DNA of 64,000 bases from positions 31,968,064-32,032,063 of the forward strand of contig OX459095.1 in assembly GCA_949775045.1 (NCBI GenBank). Direction: 5' to 3'. Shown in pieces: positions 20,601-31,766 of this stretch; position 1 is the first letter of the stretch; each line of letters opens with the position of its first letter. The notes beneath the pieces were generated by a model. That model had not been told where the DNA came from. It saw only the letters and a list, made by a program, of their open reading frames with translations, and did not search any database. The translations under genes were made by a program, and so were the position numbers. Source of the stretch: Metridium senile. Its lineage: Eukaryota; Cnidaria; Anthozoa; Actiniaria; Metridiidae.

Positions 20601-23600
20601 TTGCAGGAAATCAGTAATGAGTTAACTGACCAAGGCATTGTTGTTGTACATGTAAATATCCAGCCTCCATTTCCACCAACTGCTAAACCTCCAGTTTCAA
20701 GAACAGCCAAAGCTCCAGTTTCAAGAACAGCCAAAGCTCCAGTTCCAAAAACAGCCAAAGCTACAGTTCCAAGAACAACGAAAACTGCAGTTCCAAGAAC
20801 AACCAAAGCTGCAGTTCCAAGAACAAACAAAGCTGCAGTTCCAAGAACAAACAAAGCTGCAGTCTCAAGATCAAGGTACCATTATTAATATTAAAGAATC
20901 ACTAAATAAATAATGGTTTATAAATGAATATGGTTTATTAGCTTATGTGGTGATAATGAAGCTGAAACCATGATGATATATGATTGTCTCATCCGCAGTT
21001 ATGAAATTGTCTATGATTATGATCAACACGGAATAGTAATCAATAATAATTAAATATCATCACTATCATATTTTAATCCATATCATGACCAGCATTATGG
21101 TTTCGTTGTGTATGATTGTGATCAACACAGAATAGTAATCAATTAAAGCAATTATAGAAGCCTGAAAATAATTCCAGGGCTTCAACAGGATTTGAACCCA
21201 TGATTTTTGCAGTCTGAGCATGGTACCACTATTCTATAACATAATCATAATCATACACAAAGAAACCATGATGCTGATGGGTCATGATATGAAATCAATA
21301 CAATGTATGATAGTGAGGATACTATTAATGCCAATGGGTCAAAACACGGTATTTGGAATGTTAAAGAGGGGAAGACTTTTTCTTTACCTGTAGTTACATG
21401 TACTTAACTATAGAATATTTTAGTACCATAATTGCATGTTAACATCAAAGATACCTACCAGTACTACAGGCACATGAGAGTAAACAAATATACTTGTAAA
21501 CATCTGTATCTTGGTCACAATAAGAAATGTAAAGTGTTACGGAGGGGAACAGAGAAACAAAAATACCATATTTTGACCCCAATAGTGATTGTAACAATAT
21601 AGGTGATGATTCAGGTGAATCTAGATGATACTTGCATTAGTTGCTTGATTGGATACCTTAAGGAAACGTTTTAAAATTTTTAAAAAATTTTATAATAATT
21701 AATTAATGATAAAATTATTAAAATAAGGTAGATTTAAGTGCCATATACATAACTATGAGCTGATGCAAAGTGCAAATACAAAACACATGTGACAGGTTAT
21801 ATCATATATGGTCACAAGACCTAGTAACTAATTATTAACAACAGGTTCCTTTTTAAATCTGTGCTTTCCCATTTAAATCTGTACTTATGCAAATTTTGTT
21901 GATGTGTGCTAAACACACAGATCAACCAATCAGAGAAGTTCACTTCAGAAATAATATACTCTGATTGGTTGATCTGTGTGTTTAGCACACATCAACACAA
22001 TTTGCATAAGTACAGATTTAAATGGGAAAGTACAGATTTAAATGGGAACCTGTTTAACATATATTAGCAATGCTAATACCATATAATTAAGTGCTTCTGA
22101 ATCAGTGCTTCTGACGTCTGTCTCAAATTGTTTGAGATTGACAGCTTATAAAAATTGACTGTATTTAACAACTTGTTACATGTATTGTCACATACACCTA
22201 CTTGCAAGAATGTTGTCACATGAAAGAATATATTATTTAGTAATTTAGTAAGAAAGGAATAACAAAGAAAGAGTTGAGCTTGAGTGGTCTTCTTTTGTCT
22301 TTTAGTTAATTCCTTTCCCACTAAACTACAAACATCAGGACAATGTTCTTGCAATTAGGTCTATATACAAGTTTGTGTTTCTTCAATGCATGAATGCAGA
22401 ATCTAGATGCATGCAGTCCAGGGCAATTTAGTCTCGCAATGGTGTTGTGAACTGTTACATGGGACATAACATTAACTTAATGGTGTCACAAAGGTTATGT
22501 ACACCAAAAATTAAAGCTTACATATTCGGGAATTTCTTATAAATCAACTTAAAACACTGTAGTCTGAAAATCCTAATTGTTTACAATGGCAAATTACCGC
22601 TGTGAAAATTGTGTATGCATGATATGTTTAGTCGTTTGACTGATGTGTTGATTATAGATCCTAATTATTCTGTTTTATACGTGTCAGGCTTGGAAGGTTC
22701 AAAAAATCTAAAGCTGTAACAATAGACAAATGTATACAGACTGCTCCACCACCGTCTGCCTCGTATATCCCTGGCACGACAGCTGAACCAAAGACCCAAG
22801 CATGCCCTCCTGTTGATGATGACTTGTGTATTAATGTTAATTCATTAATGTTTATATCACCTCAAGTCAGAGATATAGATATTGAACACAATTATAGCAG
22901 GCAGTCCCAATCAGAAAATGGTGCTTGTCGTATATGCTTTAGAGTGCTCAATACCAAGAAAGATTTCTTGAAGCACATTAAAACGTTTCACCCAGGTAAG
23001 TTACCGTCAACTGGCCCTCTGGAAGATTAGCTTCAGCTAAAGGAACTTCCAACGTAAAATATGGTTCTTTAAGGTGACTGGCTACTTTTGGAAATAATGT
23101 TAAACTTTTCTTTAAACTACGATTTTTTAATGTAAAATTTAATGCTGATTTCAAAAATGAATAGAAAAACAAAAACTTCAACAAATATCTATTTTTTTGT
23201 AAGTTAAAAATTAACTTTTTAAAAAAATTAGATATAACAGAGATTTTTTTAAGTTCTTTAAATTGAGCATAACAAAAGTATAAAGTCCTGTGCAAAATTC
23301 GAGAGTTTTGCCCTGTTGAAGCTATAAACATGTATCTCAGAAATTTGTAAAAAATCTAAGCTTGACAAAGCAGTAGAACCAATGTATAATAGAACTATAG
23401 GGGTTAATGACTGCTTTTAATTAATAAATTAAGAAGATTAGTAAAAACAAAAAAACTGATTTATTTGTATAGGATGATTTCCATTTAATAATATACATGA
23501 AAAAATTTCTCGATTCTGAAGAAAGTGACGTTGAACATGTGACAAGATAATTTATTCAACAAACCATAATTTTACACTTGGGAATGTTTAGAAATTCGGC

Positions 23601-26600
23601 TGAAAAGCCATTATATTTTATTTTTTATATTTTTTCATATTTTACTTTTTTTATTTTTTTTTATTTTTTTATTTTTTTCATTATTTTTTTTATTTATTTA
23701 TTTATTTATTTTTTTTTATATTTTTTACTGATTTCCTTTTTTCTGCACTGTATTTCCTTGAAACAGCACTGCTCTTAGCCAATCAGAATTGAGAATTTTT
23801 TTCATGTATGTTATTATATGATATATTTTATGATTTATTATAGAATGCATCAAGAAACCCCCTGCCAAATATGTCTACTCCGACTCTGAAGAGGAATCAG
23901 AAGAATGGGAATCAGAAGATGATGAAGACGAGGATATAGCTTGGGATTCTGACTATGATCCTGCATTTGACCCAGACAAAAATGACTGTATAGATAGTGT
24001 TGTAACAAAAAGACAAAGTGCACGGCTGAAAGGCAGAGGAAGTATTGACTTCAATGAGGTATTATCAATAACAGGTTCCCATTTAAATCTGTAATTTCCC
24101 ATTTAAATATGATTGTACTTATGCAAATTTTGTTGATCTGTGCTAAACACACAGATCACCAATTAGAGAAGTTCACTTCAAAAATAATATACTCTGATTG
24201 GTTGATCTGTGTGTTTAGCACACATCAACACAATTTGCATAAGTACATATTTAAATGATAAATAGACACAATTCCAACCTCTGAAAATTTGAGCCCCAGG
24301 TAGGAAACGAACCCACGACCTTCCAATTATCTAGGTTGTAGTTGTGTCCATTTGTGGTGGGCTAATTTCATTGCGTCAGTAGCGTGCGCTCTTCAAGTTA
24401 AAATTCATTCACAAAATGTTGTAGTTTTTCAAGTTTTAGTACTTTGTTGTTACTATTATTTCCTTTTAAGTTTGACCAATAAATTGTTGGATACTAAAAC
24501 AATTAGACCTCTCGTCCTCGAAGACTCAGCCTTGTGGGCTATTGACACGTAGCCCATTCGGGCTTCGGGTCTAATTGTTAAATATTATATTCAAGACATT
24601 TATTTACTGATGTGATTTCAATGTATTTTATTATCAATATCTATTTCAAAGTAGAATATAGGGGGACACAAAAACATGAAATAGAAACAAAATAGTCACT
24701 AACTAATAATGTTATTAGTGAATATTTAGTTAGTATTACTCACCAAGAGACATAATTATAAACAAAAATCAATAGCTTGTTATAGTGTCCTTTTCGTTAA
24801 ATGATAGTCACTAAATAAAAATAAATACACAGTAGCAATTGTTAATTTTATTTCATGAATAATTTTTACACTGTACTGTAATTATTTATAAGCCAAATTC
24901 TATTACAGCGCAAAGCCCAAAAGTGTGACCGCAGATAATTTATTCACATTCTTTTGACATGTTTGTCTGTAGCTGCTTTGGATTCAAATGGACTTCATTC
25001 TAGCTATTTTAACCTCAAAATCTATCTGAATATTGACATCATTCTTGTCTTGTAATTCACAGTGAGAAATGTTGACATATAATCAAGAGGAGTTGAAAAG
25101 ATGTAGAGAAAATATGAATAAATTATCGCTGGTCATACTTTTGGGCTTTGTGCTGTAAATTCCTACAAACAATATGCTGTGAACAAGATGCAATATACCT
25201 TGCATTTAGATTAGAAACATCATGATTATGTGTATCAACTTATTTTGATAATTTATTTTCAAAATCATATGTTGCTTTATAGAAAGAAAACCCCAGTGGT
25301 AAGGATGAAGAAGCTGGTGATGTTGAAGATAAAGAGAAATCTGTTGTCATCAAACTGAAGGAGTTGCCCACTACAAAGAATGTTATTTGTGAGGTATGGC
25401 AATCACAAACTCTTCCCTTTCCTCCCTTTCCTCCCTTCCCTTTCTTTTCCTACCCTTCCATTCCCTTTTCTTCTCCTTTCTTTTCCCTTCCATTCTATTG
25501 CTTGCTACTTTCCATTCACTTCTCTTCCCTTCCCTCTCCTCTCTTCACTTTATTTTCCTACCCTTCCATTCCCTTTTCTTCTTCTCCTTTCTTTTCCCTT
25601 CCATTCTATTGCTTGCTACTTTCCATTCACTTCTCTTCCCTTCCCTCTCCTCTCTTCACTTTATTTTCCTACCCTTCCATTCCCTTTTCTCCTCCTTTCT
25701 TTTCCCTTCCATTCTATTGCTTGCTACTTTCCATTCACTTCTCTTCCCTCTCCTCTCTTCACTTTATTTTCCTACCCTTCCATTCCCTTTTCTTCTTCTC
25801 CTTTCTTTTCCCTTCCATTCTATTGCTTGCTACTTTCCATTCACTTCTCTTCCCTTCCATCTCCTCTCTTCACTTTATTTTCCTACCCTTCCATTCCCTT
25901 ATCTTTGCATTCTTTTCTTTTCCCTTCTATTCTATTGCTTGTTACTTTCCATTCACTTCCCTTTTCTTCCGTTTTTTTTTGCCTCCCCTTTCCTTGCCTC
26001 CCTTCTTCGCCTTTTCTCTTCCATTCAACTCCCTTCTCCTTTACTATCTTAATTTCCCTCCCATTTCATCCTCTTCTGTTTTCTTTCCTTCTCTTACATT
26101 CCACTTCTTTAACTTAATATCCCTTCTCTTCTCCTCCTCAGATTCCTCGGTATCAGGCACCGCGGAGCCGGGGAGGCTGCAGCCCCCCACTTTTTACGGC
26201 AATCTTTCTTTTAATAGCTATTTTCCTCTTTTCAATATGCTTAATTTTCAGTTGCCAGCCACCTCCCCACTTTTCAATATGCTCCGCGGTCCATGTGTGT
26301 CATATAACCTTGTAATAGTGTTACCATTTTTAATGCAGTCGTGTTCTTTTTCATCATCTTATCTAGATATGCAAGAAAACGTTTTATTTCAAAATTGAAC
26401 TTACCAACCACACATCAAAGGAGCATTCTGACCAGGAAGACAACATCACAGAAACTGTTCCAAATATATATGAATGTGAACACTGCAGCAGAAAGTTTTC
26501 ATCAAAAGAGAAGCTATTAGCACACATTAAGAAAGTAATCAAGAAAATTGAAAAACTAAAGATCAGTAAAGATTACGAAAGTGATGACTCATCAGATAAT

Positions 26601-29600
26601 GGTGGACAACTTGATGATGAACAAGCTCTAAAACTGGAAATGAAGTTGGCAGCAAGTGAGTATGTGTTTCTCACATCATGACCATGAGCCAAACCCTTTT
26701 CAGAAATGAAAAGAGCACCTCCATATTAGTAAGAAGGCAAAGTTTTAGCTCATAATGTTGAAGCTTACCATATATCCAGAGCATATTTTCCATACAAATC
26801 CTTATAAAATATTGAATTTTAAATTTAGTGCCATTTCCCTTAGTTATGTTACATTTTATGAGCTGAGAATATGCCTTCTTAAAGTTGCAAAAGGCCTAAT
26901 AGAGATGTTCATTCATGATTTTCAATTTTACCCTTTGACTCCTACTCCTCCCAAAACCACCCATAACAAAGAACACCCAATATTACAAAACAGTGACACT
27001 TTTCATGTTTACAACAAACAAGGACTTCTACAAATCCTTAGCTGCAATCCTACGAATTGTTCATACTTTTGTTCATGCTTTTTCTTGACAAATTTGGAAT
27101 GCAAAAATATGTATATTTTAAACTAAATTTTCTCTTAATGATAGATTTTACTCTTTTGTTTGATTTAGTCTGTTTTCCAAAAAAAATGTGATTTGGGGGA
27201 AATTGACCTGTGTATCCTTTAATAAACCATTATGTTTGTTTTAAACAATTCTCAATTTTTTCAATGTGTTTGTAATGTGTTTTATTTTTCACAGAAAATA
27301 AAAAACATGCATGTGAACACTGTGGCAAGAAATACCTGTTCAAGTCATCTTTGACCAAGCACATTGCAGACCATACTAACCCTATGTCATTGGTATGTGA
27401 AGAATGTGGGAAACAATTCAAAAATAGGGAGTACCTAAGACGCCATAAAAAGACACATACAGGAGAGAAAAACTATCAATGTGACACATGTAAAAAGGCT
27501 TTCGCCCACAGAGGTACAACACTTTACAGTGCGACAACTGAAACCAGGGCCACCCAAACAAATGTGAAAATAAATATTTTTTGAGGTCAAACGAAAAACT
27601 TATAGAGGGTTCTCACAGGCTAAGATGTTTCTTATTCCATCTTTTTTTTTATTCCGTTCACAAATGAAAATTATTAGCATTTTAAGCAAAAAAGTCAAAC
27701 ATTTGTAGATATTCTATTGTTCATATTCTCGATCGTGATTGTTAATCATGTTTTGGTGGTCCCGGTTTCAGTAGTCGCACTGTAACTTAGAAACTAATCC
27801 ATGATAAATCAACTGATCAATAAATGAGTGAGTGGAAAAGGGATCAATGAATATTAATGAATGAGTGAATATACAAACAATTAGATAAATGGATGAATTT
27901 TAAATGGAAACTAGCAAGTAAACTAGTAATGAAATTTGTTACACCCTAAAAAATGTTGACTTAACTTTAGTGCAATTTCCTCCATTTTCCAGGTAGTCTA
28001 CGAACCCATTTAATGATTGTGCATACAGCAGAGAGACCCTCATTATTTCGAATTGCAAATGGTTCTTTTTCTTTGCAATGCATAAAATATTTCATTTATT
28101 AGCATGATCATTTAGTTTCTTCTATTACATTGTTCTATTGGATATTTATTTTCCAGGTAGTCTACGAACCCATTTAATGATTGTGCATACAGGAGAGAGA
28201 CCCTTCCCATGCAAGCAATGTGATGCTGCTTTTGTTACTAGATCTCTGCTCCGGGCCCACGAAAACAGACATCTTGGAATTACTCCCTTCAAGTGCTCAA
28301 TCTGTCCTAAAGCCTTTTATAAAGCAAGTCATCTTAGGACACACATGATATCACATTCTGATGAGAAACCTTTTGCTTGTAAGGTAGGTAAAGTAATACC
28401 CCAGGGAATAGGGGAGGGGGCATTATATGACATTTTGATGAGAAACCATTCCCTTGTAAGGTAGAGTAATACCCCAGGGAATAGGGGAGGGGACATTATA
28501 TGACATTTTGATGAGAAACCATTCCCTTGTAAGGTAGAGTAATACCCCAGGGGATAGGGGAGGGGCCTTATATGACATTTTGATGAGAAACCATTCCCTT
28601 GTAAGGTAGAGTAATACCCCAGGGGATAGGGGAGGGGCATTATATGACATTTTGATGAGAAACCATTCCCTTGTAAGGTAGGTAGAGTAATACCCCAGGG
28701 GATAGGGGAGGGGCATTATATGACATTCTGATGAGAAACCATTCCCTTGTAAGGTAGGTAGAGTAATACCCCAGGGGATAGTGGAGGGGCATTATATGAC
28801 ATTCTGATGAGAAACCATTCCCTTGTAAGGTAGGTACAGTAATACCCCAGGGGATAGGGAAGGGGGCATTATATGACATTCTGATGAGAAACCATTCCCT
28901 TGTAAGGTAGGTACAGTAATACCCCAGGGGATAGGGAAGGGGGCATTATATGACATTTTGATGAGAAACCATTCCCTTGTAAGGTAGAGTAATACCCCAG
29001 GGGATAGGGGAGGGGCACTCTGTATCCAGCTTGGTATGGCGTTTTCAATAGTATTGACTGTTCTTGTTCTATCAGGTGTGTGGTAAAGCCTTCAAACGTC
29101 GTGATCATCTCCATTACCATTTGTTCATCCATTCAGATGATAAACCTTTCAAGTGTGATACCTGTAATAGAAAATTCAATCAGCATATCTGCCTACGCAA
29201 GCATCTGCCCTGTAGAGAATTGGAAAGACGTGAAAAGAAAAAGGCAAGAGACCTGGCAAGAGACCTTCAAGAAATTAAACCAAAGAAACCTAGAAAAGCT
29301 GAGAAAAGAACTGCTAAGGAAAACAAGGTAGATCAACAGCTTTCACACTTTGCTTTCATTCCCTTAACATATTCTCCCTTTTTTTATTGATAATTAAAGT
29401 GCACCTGACGCCTTTAATGATATTTTGCAAATCTGTTGTACATGAGGTGTATAATAAGTGTACTAAGTTTTTCTTGATGTCGACCTCTCCTTTCTGAGAT
29501 ATGAACATTTGAAATCTGAAAATGCAAATGAAGTGAGGTCATCCCAGGCCTCATTAAATGTACAAAAGTTCTCTGGAAATAATTATAGCAATTTTTTAAA

Positions 29601-31766
29601 GCTCAATATCTGTATTTTATTTACTAATATTCACATTACCCTTAACATTTTTACCACTTTACAAAAACAAGCTTGCTGTCAGCTTTGAAACAAAACCTTC
29701 AATTGACAAATTCCTGGGATGCCGTCACCTCATTTGCATTTTCAGATTTCAAATGTTTATATCTCAAAAAGGAGAGGTTGACATCAAGAAAGTATACTTA
29801 TTATACACCTCATGTACAACAGATTTGCAAAATATCATGAAGGGCGCCAGGTGCACTTTAACAAAGAAAACACACACATTATTTACAATCAAGAATGTCA
29901 CAATAAATGTGACACAAGATAACTACAGTACGTTAATATAAATTACATTTCTAATAGAAAAACTAAATTATAAAAAAACATTCACAACGACTTACAACTA
30001 CGATACACATATTTTACGAATTTTTATTTTAACTTTTCTAATTATCTGTAGTGACTATTAGAATTTTACGAAAACAAACACTAATACGCACAATCACACA
30101 TGTACTTTACCAGATGCTTCATTTCAAAGCTAATGATATTTTTCTCCACTTTTCTCAATTCTTCTCTCTCATTTTTGTTTCCATTTGTTTGTTTCCAGTT
30201 CTCTTTTTCTTGTCAGTGTCATACAAATATAACAAGACCTTTAGATATTTTTCAGTCTGCTTAGCTTTTATTTAGTTTGAAACATCAACAGATATATTTA
30301 TACCTTTCATACTATTAAATTGAACATGAGTATTTATTTTTATTACACTTTCAACAGAGTTGTGGAATGTCTAACAGGTGGAATTACACCTATAACCTAG
30401 CCATCCATGTAAAACATAATATAAAGAAAAAAAAGAGTAAATGCTCAGACTGTGCACATTATTAATCAAAGGGTAAAATATTCTGCAATTGTGTGTATAC
30501 TGGATGTCTTTAGATCAAATCGGCTAATGTGTTGCTATAAGTATGTTTCTACCCAATTCAAATCATTTAGGAATAAGATTCTTTGTCTGATGTATTTCGA
30601 TATCACATGGAAAATGTTTTTTATTCATTCCCAGTGGTTTTAAATTGGGTGGAAAAGTACATAGCAATGCGTTAGCCAATAAGGTCTACCCTCCATCCTC
30701 GGGAAATTCATATCATCGTTTGCTTTACAACAAACCTTCTTCTTTTTTTCATCAGGTTACTCCAGTAAGTAAAAAGGCAAAGCCTTCAAATAACATAAAA
30801 AACAAGAAAGTTATTGCTAAAAGGCATGGCAAACAAGAATCTAAAAATACTGGGAAAAGACCTACAAAACCAGCAAAAACACCACTGAATTCAACAGCAC
30901 TAGAGAAAGAAACTCCTCAGTCTTCAACAACACTAGAGAAAGAAATTCCTCAGTCTTCAACCTCACAAGGAATGGAACAAATAACACAAAATGATGTCAC
31001 AAAAGAGCCTCAGGGAAGAAGATTGAGAAGAAGCACTAGAGCAACAGTGAACAAGGAACTGTGCAATACTTCCAGCAATAAAGCAAACAAGGTGAAACGT
31101 AGTAGTGCCCAACGGACTGCCCATAAAACGAACTTGAGTAATGGAACAGCACCACTTTTAAAGACAACCCAAGCACTTTCAACCCAACAAGGAGCAACTC
31201 AACCAATTTCAAGCCGTCAATCAATGCGATTGCAGTCTTTATCAACCCAACCATTACCAACAAGGCCAGCACCAATGCAGCAACTACCATCACAGTCACA
31301 TGCAACCCAGCAACTGTCATCACAGTCACATGTAACCCAGCAACTGTCATCACAGTCACTAGTAATGCAAGCATTACCAACACATCCACTACCAATGGCC
31401 ATGGCCATGGCACAACATCCTAAAGACAACATGTCATGCAACTTTGACAAACTTGACTTTGTTGGTGAATTTCCAGCTACAGTATCATCATTTAATCTTC
31501 CAACACAAAGACTACCAGAGACCTCATGCTATGCCTCGACTATCCCTCAAACCTTTGTACCTTTTGACTGTAGTAACCCTGAAACAATAGGCGTGGCCTT
31601 TGATTCAAGTGGATTAGAGTTATATCATGGGGTTGGTAACCATGACAACACGAGGGGATATAGTCATAATAGTACTAATGATCTTAGTAGTGCATTACTA
31701 GCAGCGATGGATCCTGATCACCTTAGTAACCTAGTGCACCCTGCACCATTTTTCTCTCATACGTAA
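17671..31766 (+). CDS. Multi-C2H2 zinc-finger protein, 1033 aa, 12 exons
   Basis: Exons: 17671-17684, 17764-17854, 20146-20241, 20607-20875, 22688-22995, 23844-24058, 25283-25393, 26367-26655, 27295-27513, 28157-28383, 29076-29327 and 30756-31766. Phases match throughout and the total is 3102 nt. The tiny first exon (MDKKG) is chosen because its phase-2 donor joins exon 2 in frame. Residues about 90-155 are an eight-residue repeat (KAPVSRTA type). Fingers: one near 236-258 (CRICF...HIKTFH), one split by a splice site near 367-388 (C-EIC), one degenerate near 407 that lacks its last His, then a cluster from about 468 to 665 of about seven, the last being C2HC (HLPC). An acidic stretch follows finger 1. 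A basic, then Gln/Ser/Thr-rich tail (QQLSSQS repeats) ends the protein. It is a probable nuclear DNA-binding regulator with unknown targets. The donor of exon 3 (GTCATT) is weak; the rest are good. Not matched to a named orthologue. Confidence 0.87.
18461..19247. mobile_element. Non-autonomous DNA element inserted in the LINE fragment
   Basis: AAGGCCCAGTATCGACGGGG and ATGCTTTGCG at the left are inverted at the right as CGCAAAGCATCCCAGTCGAT and ACTGGGCCTTT. The flanking DNA on each side reads as one continuous LINE frame once it is removed, which fixes the boundaries. The interior is 790 bp with no recognised frame. Confidence 0.8.
19351..19830. mobile_element. Second nested DNA element, TTAACCCTTTGA ends
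   Basis: The left end TTAACCCTTTGATTCCTAC and right end CAGTAGTCAAAGGGTTAA form an inverted pair, and LINE coding resumes directly after it. Related fragments (CCCTTTGACTCCTAC) occur at about 26932 and 40637, so the family is dispersed in this window. Confidence 0.75.
21078..21291. mobile_element. MITE split by a tRNA-derived SINE (minus strand)
   Basis: CATATCATGACCAGCATTAT and GTTTCGTTGTGTATGATTGT at the left are inverted at 21240-21291. Between them, on the minus strand, is a tRNA-like body with a B-box-like GGGTTCAAATCC (near 21188-21199) followed by GAAGCCCTGGAATTATTTTC and AGGCTTC, the layout of a tRNA-derived SINE. It lies in intron 4 of the zinc-finger gene. Confidence 0.65.
21841..22052. 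repeat. ACAGGTTCC-type MITE, copy 1 of 3
   Basis: Nearly full-length palindrome: ACAGGTTCC, AAATCTGTACTTATGCAAA and GTGTGCTAAACACACAGATC, returning inverted to GGAACCTGT. Flanked by TTAACA on both sides, a possible 6-bp target duplication. Other copies are at 24071-24262 and 37966-38167. Confidence 0.85.
24071..24262. repeat. ACAGGTTCC-type MITE, copy 2 of 3
   Basis: Same family. It begins only 12 bp after the end of zinc-finger exon 6 (24058). The right terminus is degraded (ends near AAATGATAAATAG). Confidence 0.8.
24270..24345 (-). repeat. tRNA-derived SINE-like fragment
   Basis: On the minus strand, GGTCGTGGGTTCGTTTCC resembles a Pol III B box. It is followed by CTACCTGGGGCTCAAATTTT and CAGAGG. 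The 5' tRNA-like part is short, so it is only a probable SINE piece. Confidence 0.5.
25405..26135 (+). repeat. Pyrimidine-rich minisatellite in a zinc-finger gene intron
   Basis: A C+T-dominated 700-bp stretch starting 12 bp after exon 7. The core is a unit of about 105-115 bp repeated about five times (CCATTCTATTGCTTGCTACT, then CCATTCACTTCTCTTCCC, then TTTTCCTACCCTTCC), decaying rightward. All three forward frames stay open because of composition; they are not genes. Such tracts can form triplex DNA. Confidence 0.9.
27985..28045 (+). pseudogene. Partial duplicate of zinc-finger exon 10 with its splice acceptor
   Basis: TTTTCCAGGTAGTCTACGAA and CCCATTTAATGATTGTGCAT repeat the intron end and first about 45 coding bases of the exon that starts at 28157. 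The copy diverges after AGAGAGACCCT and has no donor or finger continuation, so inclusion would truncate the finger array. Confidence 0.85.
28384..29013 (+). repeat. Minisatellite made of exon 10's 3' end plus its donor site, 8 extra copies
   Basis: Each unit of 72-77 bp has GATGAGAAACCATTCCCTTG followed by TAAG|GTAG and AGTAATACCCCAGGGGATAG. The first part is a copy of the last coding bases of exon 10 (encoding DEKPF-C-K). The true donor is at 28384; copied donors are at 28461, 28534, 28606, 28678, 28754, 28830, 28907 and 28984. Confidence 0.93.
29394..29861. repeat. TTAA-flanked MITE with about 150-bp inverted ends
   Basis: TTAAAGTGCACCTG at the left and CAGGTGCACTTTAA at the right. The arms continue with ATTTTGCAAATCTGTTGTAC, CATGAGGTGTATAATAAGT and TTTGAAATCTGAAAATGCAA in inverted register. 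The TTAA ends suggest piggyBac-type mobilisation. It is in the last intron of the zinc-finger gene. Confidence 0.75.

Noticed and set aside
25364..26398. 344-residue Ser/Phe/Leu-rich frame
   Set aside because: A pyrimidine minisatellite opens all three forward frames; zinc-finger exons flank it in phase.
28329..29132. Minus-strand frames repeating PLPYPLGYYST
   Set aside because: Antisense reading of the donor-site minisatellite.
30357..30439. Possible extra zinc-finger exon (CGM...NLAIHVKH)
   Set aside because: Only one Cys of the pair is present, and inclusion would shift the frame into a stop in the next exon, whereas joining 29327 to 30756 is in phase. It could be a decayed or alternative exon.
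31036..31450. Minus-strand frames of 77 and 125 residues
   Set aside because: Shadow of the repetitive Gln/Ser-rich last exon of the zinc-finger gene.
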